7,807 bases of DNA from DASRAJ01 sp039920305 (GTDB lineage: Bacteria > Bacteroidota > Bacteroidia > Chitinophagales > UBA10324), in contig JBDSEA010000114.1 of assembly GCA_039920305.1 (NCBI GenBank), positions 1-7,807 on the forward strand, read 5' to 3'. How positions within the stretch are numbered: position 1 is the stretch's first letter; the number at the start of each line of letters is the position of its first letter. Under the pieces are notes generated by a model, which did no database searches, had not been told where the DNA came from, and saw only the letters and a program-made list of their open reading frames with translations. A program made the position numbers and the translations under genes. Below, piece after piece: positions 4,330 to 7,807 of the stretch.

Positions 4330-6840
4330 CCGGTTTGCCAGCTTTTTCACCATCTGGTAATCAAGGTAATAACGGATGCGTATCGAGAAGTTATTGTTCG
4401 ATGGCGCATCAAAAGTGTGTTGAAAATTATTAGTAAAATTCAGGCTGGTAATGCCGTCAAAATTTGAAATGGCATTTTTCCAAACCACATTTATTTCACT
4501 TCCGGGTAAAAACCACCAGGTAAAATTCAAATCAACATTCCATGCATTAAAGTTGTAATCGCCGCTTCCGCTGAATTCTGTGGGGGTTTTTGTGCCATCA
4601 TTGTTCAGCAGATAGTATTGATCATAAACTCCTTTATTGGTGTAATAGCGAAGATTAAGTCCCAGTGAAAGCGTGGAATTGAAATAATAACTTCCTCCGA
4701 TAATGTTGTCAACTTCCGTAACATCTCTTCTTCCAAAAATAATATTTGAAGCAGAGTCAAGCGATACAAAACCAACATCATTATAAAACAGGTGAGTTTC
4801 CGTAGAAGGCTGAATAAAGAGATGGTTTCCAATTCGCAGGCGAGGGGCAACCTTCCAGCGGTATTTGATCCTGCCCGGCTCATTCCACCATGCGGGACCT
4901 CCTTCTGCATCAAAGGCAAAATGTTTCCGGTAATCAGTGCTGAGTCCGAAGCCGATTTCATATACTGCCGGGGATTTGTAATAACGGCCTTCAACACGGG
5001 GCTCAAAATAATCGTGGTAAAACAGGGGCTGCAGGTAATAATAGGAATACATTCCTAAATATTTACGGGTAAGAAGAAAGGTATTTCCTGAGTAACTTGG
5101 ACCTGCATAGGCACCATTACTGTTGCGGTAATCATAGGAAATTGTATTCTGTGAATGCAGTTCATTAAATTTTCCGAATGGCTCATAAATGTCATAGTTC
5201 AGATTTACTCTTGCCACATTTAAATTGCGGATTTCCAGAAAGCCCAGATCATTGATGTTGTATTCAGGGCTAATGCTGAGATGAGAAATTTCGAAAGTGA
5301 AATTGCCTGAAATTTTTTTCAAGCCGAGCTTCGTCAGGAGACCGTCTGTATATTCCCGGCTGTCATCTCCAGATTCATTTGAGAGCGTGCTTACCCCTAC
5401 ATAACTGAAAACTGCATAAGAGTTTTTTTTGTTGGCGACATAAGCAAGCACATTTGCAACATTAGCATCTCTTCCCTTTGCATCGCGTATCACATTCGTA
5501 TTTGTGAAAGTGACGAATGAATTATTCTTTAGCGACTGATCCAGAACAACCACGTTGAAATTGGTAAGGGGATCTACAAGAACTTCTGCAGTATCACCCT
5601 CAGCCGTTATTGCATTCCCAAAGGTATTTCCCGTAACAGCATTGAACACACCGATGCCAAGCCCGTTCTTTGTACGCCCTGAAAACTTGGTAGCATTAAG
5701 CAGCTTGGTATTCAATGGAGCGGAAATAAAAGTATGATTCGAATCACTGTGTAAATCATAGTAATCAGAAACAAATCCGACACGCCGGGAATAAAATAAT
5801 TCTCCCTTATTGAACAGCTCAATGCCTTCCGTGAAGAAAGGTCGCTTCTCATCATACTGTACCTCAAATGCTGAAAGGTTGTAAACGATATTATCTGATT
5901 GTACCTGTCCAAAGTCGGGGATCAGTGTTGCGTCAAGGGTAAAACTTTGACTGATCCCCCATTTCAGATCCATACCGCCTTTGAATTGTAAATGATCCTG
6001 TGTAAGATCAAGGGATTGATCGTGGTACAGGTTGTAGTAGAGCGTACCATAAGGCGAAAGTGAAAGCCTAAGGGGTGGAATAATATCCCTCAAACCTGTT
6101 AATGGCTGCCACTGGGAAACGGTGCCGTTAACCTTGGGATCATAATTGCATGAATGATATTCCTGGCGGTTGCTGCGCACCACACGGTAAAAATCCATGC
6201 GCCAGTCCTGTGCAACCACATTGGGAAAACGAAGTGCTGAATAAGGAATTTTCATTTCAATGTACCAGCCATCATCAGCGATTGTCACCTTGCTTTCCCA
6301 GACAGCATCCCAGGTGTCATCACTGTTTGTATTCTGAAACAGCTTAAAATCACTCTGAACATTTTGCGGCGAAACCCCAAAGCCGAAAGCATTTTGTCCG
6401 TCATGGTAGGTATCGAAGCCCACATAGAAAGCATCTGTTGAGCCCAGCAAATTATCACGTGCAGTGAGCTGCATCCAGATGCTGTCACGCGTCATGTGGC
6501 ACCTTGCGCCGATGTATATGGCATTATTGTCAAATAGCACTATCGCCTCTGTTTTTTCAGTGGCGGGAATTCCAACACGAGGTGACGATTCAATAAAATC
6601 AGAGAATGGAATACCGGTTTGCCAGCATTCATCATCAAGATTGCCATCAATTTTGGGGGGTATGGAAATTTGGGTTGCGGTGATCGGAGGCTTGGACTGT
6701 GCAAAGCAAAAAGAAATCTGAGCGATAAAAATAATACTCAACGGAATTAGCGAACGCCAGATCAGATTTTTCAGATTGAAAGAAGATAAAATGATTTTCG
6801 ATATAAGCCGATAGCCGGAAAATAAGAAAATGAATGCCAT
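4327..6840 (-). CDS. DUF5916 outer-membrane protein with N-terminal CBM9-like domain
   Basis: This is a large exported protein of 837 residues from the ATG at 6840. By recall it matches DUF5916 proteins of Bacteroidota: a carbohydrate-binding-module-9-like N-terminal domain followed by an outer-membrane barrel domain. Numbering from this start, a hydrophobic signal segment (about 23-47) ends in SFCFAQ. The CBM9-like part (about 60-225) has IPPKIDGNLDDECW, DAFYVGFDTYHDGQNAFGF and GWYIEMKIPYSALRFP. The DUF5916 signature DATLIPDFGQVQSDN with YDEKRPFFTEGIELF lies at about 303-343, then many amphipathic strands to the last strand SIRIRYYLDYQ. Ligand and role are unknown; the CBM9-like fold suggests sugar or surface binding. 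The start is uncertain: the frame also reaches a TTG at 6954, while the expected signal-peptide start (K-N-L-I-W-R-S) has CTG at 6774-6772 where ATG would be ideal. A weak TAGATTTC (6922-6915) resembles the Bacteroidota -7 box. A T8 run lies at 5423-5430. Confidence 0.9.
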   Translation of the reverse strand: MAFIFLFSGYRLISKIILSSFNLKNLIWRSLIPLSIIFIAQISFCFAQSKPPITATQISIPPKIDGNLDDECWQTGIPFSDFIESSPRVGIPATEKTEAIVLFDNNAIYIGARCHMTRDSIWMQLTARDNLLGSTDAFYVGFDTYHDGQNAFGFGVSPQNVQSDFKLFQNTNSDDTWDAVWESKVTIADDGWYIEMKIPYSALRFPNVVAQDWRMDFYRVVRSNRQEYHSCNYDPKVNGTVSQWQPLTGLRDIIPPLRLSLSPYGTLYYNLYHDQSLDLTQDHLQFKGGMDLKWGISQSFTLDATLIPDFGQVQSDNIVYNLSAFEVQYDEKRPFFTEGIELFNKGELFYSRRVGFVSDYYDLHSDSNHTFISAPLNTKLLNATKFSGRTKNGLGIGVFNAVTGNTFGNAITAEGDTAEVLVDPLTNFNVVVLDQSLKNNSFVTFTNTNVIRDAKGRDANVANVLAYVANKKNSYAVFSYVGVSTLSNESGDDSREYTDGLLTKLGLKKISGNFTFEISHLSISPEYNINDLGFLEIRNLNVARVNLNYDIYEPFGKFNELHSQNTISYDYRNSNGAYAGPSYSGNTFLLTRKYLGMYSYYYLQPLFYHDYFEPRVEGRYYKSPAVYEIGFGLSTDYRKHFAFDAEGGPAWWNEPGRIKYRWKVAPRLRIGNHLFIQPSTETHLFYNDVGFVSLDSASNIIFGRRDVTEVDNIIGGSYYFNSTLSLGLNLRYYTNKGVYDQYYLLNNDGTKTPTEFSGSGDYNFNAWNVDLNFTWWFLPGSEINVVWKNAISNFDGITSLNFTNNFQHTFDAPSNNNFSIRIRYYLDYQMVKKLANR

Positions 6841-7146
6841 TTCTGCAAGAATAAAGAAAGCACACGGATTGATGCTGAATATTCGATGAAGTGGAATTGG
6901 ATTTAGATGAACCGGAAATCTACTTGTCTTCGTGGAATAATAAAAGTGACACAAATGCTGCTATAACCTGAATTCTCATTCTTATAGAGAAAAACAAATT
7001 AATCTAATGCGCGTTCTTCAGAAGTATTATCAGCCACCAGCATACAATCACGTTTGAGCAATAACCATTTTACATCGTATAACAAATTAAGTAACAACCT
7101 GATTTCACATAAGCGATGTAATTTTAACACAAATAAATAATAAGCG
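6841..7146. other. Divergent spacer between the DUF5916 and M43 protease genes
   Basis: About 306 bases separate the chosen DUF5916 start from the protease start. It should contain both promoters. No clear pair of the Bacteroidota TTTG / TAnnTTTG boxes is found on either strand: TAGATTTC (6922-6915, minus) is the nearest match for a -7 box, and a TTTG at 7053-7056 (plus) lacks a good partner. No RNA gene or repeat is visible. Confidence 0.4.
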
Positions 7147-7807
7147 ATGAAGAAATCTATTCTTCTTTTTACCTCACTATTAAGCATTTTTATATTGTAC
7201 AGTGATATTTTATTTGCTCAGGCAGTAAGAAGTTGCGGCACCATGGAATATTTGCAATTACAGGAGCAACAAAAACCTGGTGCGGTTCAGCGCTGGCTCG
7301 ATGCGCAGAATGCTGCAGATGAATGGGTTAAGAATCATCCATCTGATTCAAGAAACACCATTACCATACCCGTGGTAGTACATGTTGTTTATCATACATC
7401 AGCTCAGAATATTTCAGACAACCAGATCAATTCACAAATTGAAGTACTCAATGAAGATTTTCAAAGGCGCAATGCCGACACAGCCAAAACTCCCGAAGTC
7501 TGGAAGCCTGTGGCCGGAAGTATGGATGTTGAATTTTGTCTTGCAAAGTATGATCCCAGCGGAGATGCTACTTCGGGTATCACCAGAACGGAAACGGATG
7601 TGGTAACTTTTAATCTTGGAGATAGCATGAAGTACACGAATAAAGGTGGTGATGACGCATGGCCTTGTACTCACTACCTGAATATCTGGGTTTGTAACCT
7701 CGGCAACGGCACACTCGGCTATACCACTTTACCAACTCAGAATAATTGCAACTCCAGTGACGGTGTAGTAGTACAATACAACGCATTCGGAAGAGTAGGA
7801 ACACTAA
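7147..7807 (+). CDS. Secreted M43-family (pappalysin/ulilysin-type) zinc metalloprotease, N-terminal part (3' end outside window)
   Basis: The frame opens at the ATG at 7147 (AAGCG lies just before it) and runs without a stop to the window end, giving 220 residues. Residues 1-25 are a signal peptide (MKKSILLFTSLLSIF then ILFAQ). Right after it comes RSCGTMEYL (28-36); a Cys-Gly-Thr motif at this place is common in M43 proenzymes, and Cys30 could serve as the zinc-binding latency switch. The catalytic-domain start is clear: ITIPVVVHVVYHT (72-84), ISDNQINSQIEVLNEDFQRRN (split around 89-109), YLNIWVCNLGNGTLGYTTLP (177-196) and DGVVVQYNAFG (205-215). In this family the zinc motif HExxHxxGxxH follows within about 10-15 residues, so it must lie just beyond base 7807 and cannot be checked. 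A C-terminal sorting domain, frequent in Bacteroidota M43 proteins, would also be outside. Confidence 0.9.
   Translation, partial: MKKSILLFTSLLSIFILYSDILFAQAVRSCGTMEYLQLQEQQKPGAVQRWLDAQNAADEWVKNHPSDSRNTITIPVVVHVVYHTSAQNISDNQINSQIEVLNEDFQRRNADTAKTPEVWKPVAGSMDVEFCLAKYDPSGDATSGITRTETDVVTFNLGDSMKYTNKGGDDAWPCTHYLNIWVCNLGNGTLGYTTLPTQNNCNSSDGVVVQYNAFGRVGTL

Noticed and set aside
4605..5006. 133-codon open frame on the minus strand
   Set aside because: It lies in another frame of the DUF5916 gene, which has clear domain signatures throughout.
7091..7116. GTAAC with a GCGA about 17 bases on, upstream of the M43 protease, as another target promoter of the sigma factor
   Set aside because: It lacks the leading T-G of TGTAAC (AAGTAAC instead), and the -10 tetramer is out of register by one base.
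6999..7187. 62-codon open frame on the minus strand in the divergent spacer
   Set aside because: It overlaps the signal-peptide region of the M43 protease gene on the opposite strand and has no start signals or recognisable features.

Overview
The window looks like a chromosomal segment of a member of the Bacteroidota, probably an uncultured environmental lineage near Chitinophagales/Sphingobacteriia. The evidence is the gene families (DUF5916 outer-membrane protein, DUF6249 membrane protein, secreted M43 metalloprotease), signal peptides ending in F-A-Q, AT-rich spacers, and start codons mostly without a Shine-Dalgarno sequence. No rRNA, tRNA, CRISPR array, transposase or phage gene is visible. 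No gene-free stretch exceeds 300 bases; the longest is 934-1191.

Layout. (1) 2-571 (+): the 3' end of a maltokinase domain, most likely the tail of a TreS-maltokinase fusion of trehalose/maltose-1-phosphate/alpha-glucan metabolism; its start lies outside the window. (2) 640-933 (-): a clan AA (retropepsin-like) aspartic protease relative that lacks the half carrying the catalytic Asp, so probably a remnant. It is bracketed by two diverged copies of a roughly 20-bp CCGG-rich direct repeat. (3) 1192-1569 and 1632-2000 (-): a DUF1801 protein and a three-helix DUF6249 membrane protein, probably one transcript. (4) 2154-4256 (+): an ECF sigma factor, a two-helix membrane anti-sigma-like protein and a secreted, probably outer-membrane, beta-strand-rich protein, in operon order. 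(5) 4327-6840 (-): a large DUF5916 protein with an N-terminal CBM9-like domain and a C-terminal outer-membrane barrel, convergent with the operon. (6) 7147-7807 (+): the N-terminal part of a secreted M43 (pappalysin/ulilysin-type) metalloprotease, cut by the window end just before the expected zinc motif.

The most interesting part is the sigma-factor locus. The 153-bp divergent spacer 2001-2153 holds two outward-facing copies of an ECF-type promoter pattern: TGTAAC-N17-CGAC towards the sigma gene and TGTAAC-N17-TGTC towards the DUF6249 gene. This suggests that the sigma factor drives its own operon and the divergent DUF6249-DUF1801 pair, making a five-gene envelope-stress-like regulon. The anti-sigma-like gene contains a run of eight G; gain or loss of one G would cut off its second membrane helix, a possible switch. 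Function, ligand and regulon are inferred and untested.
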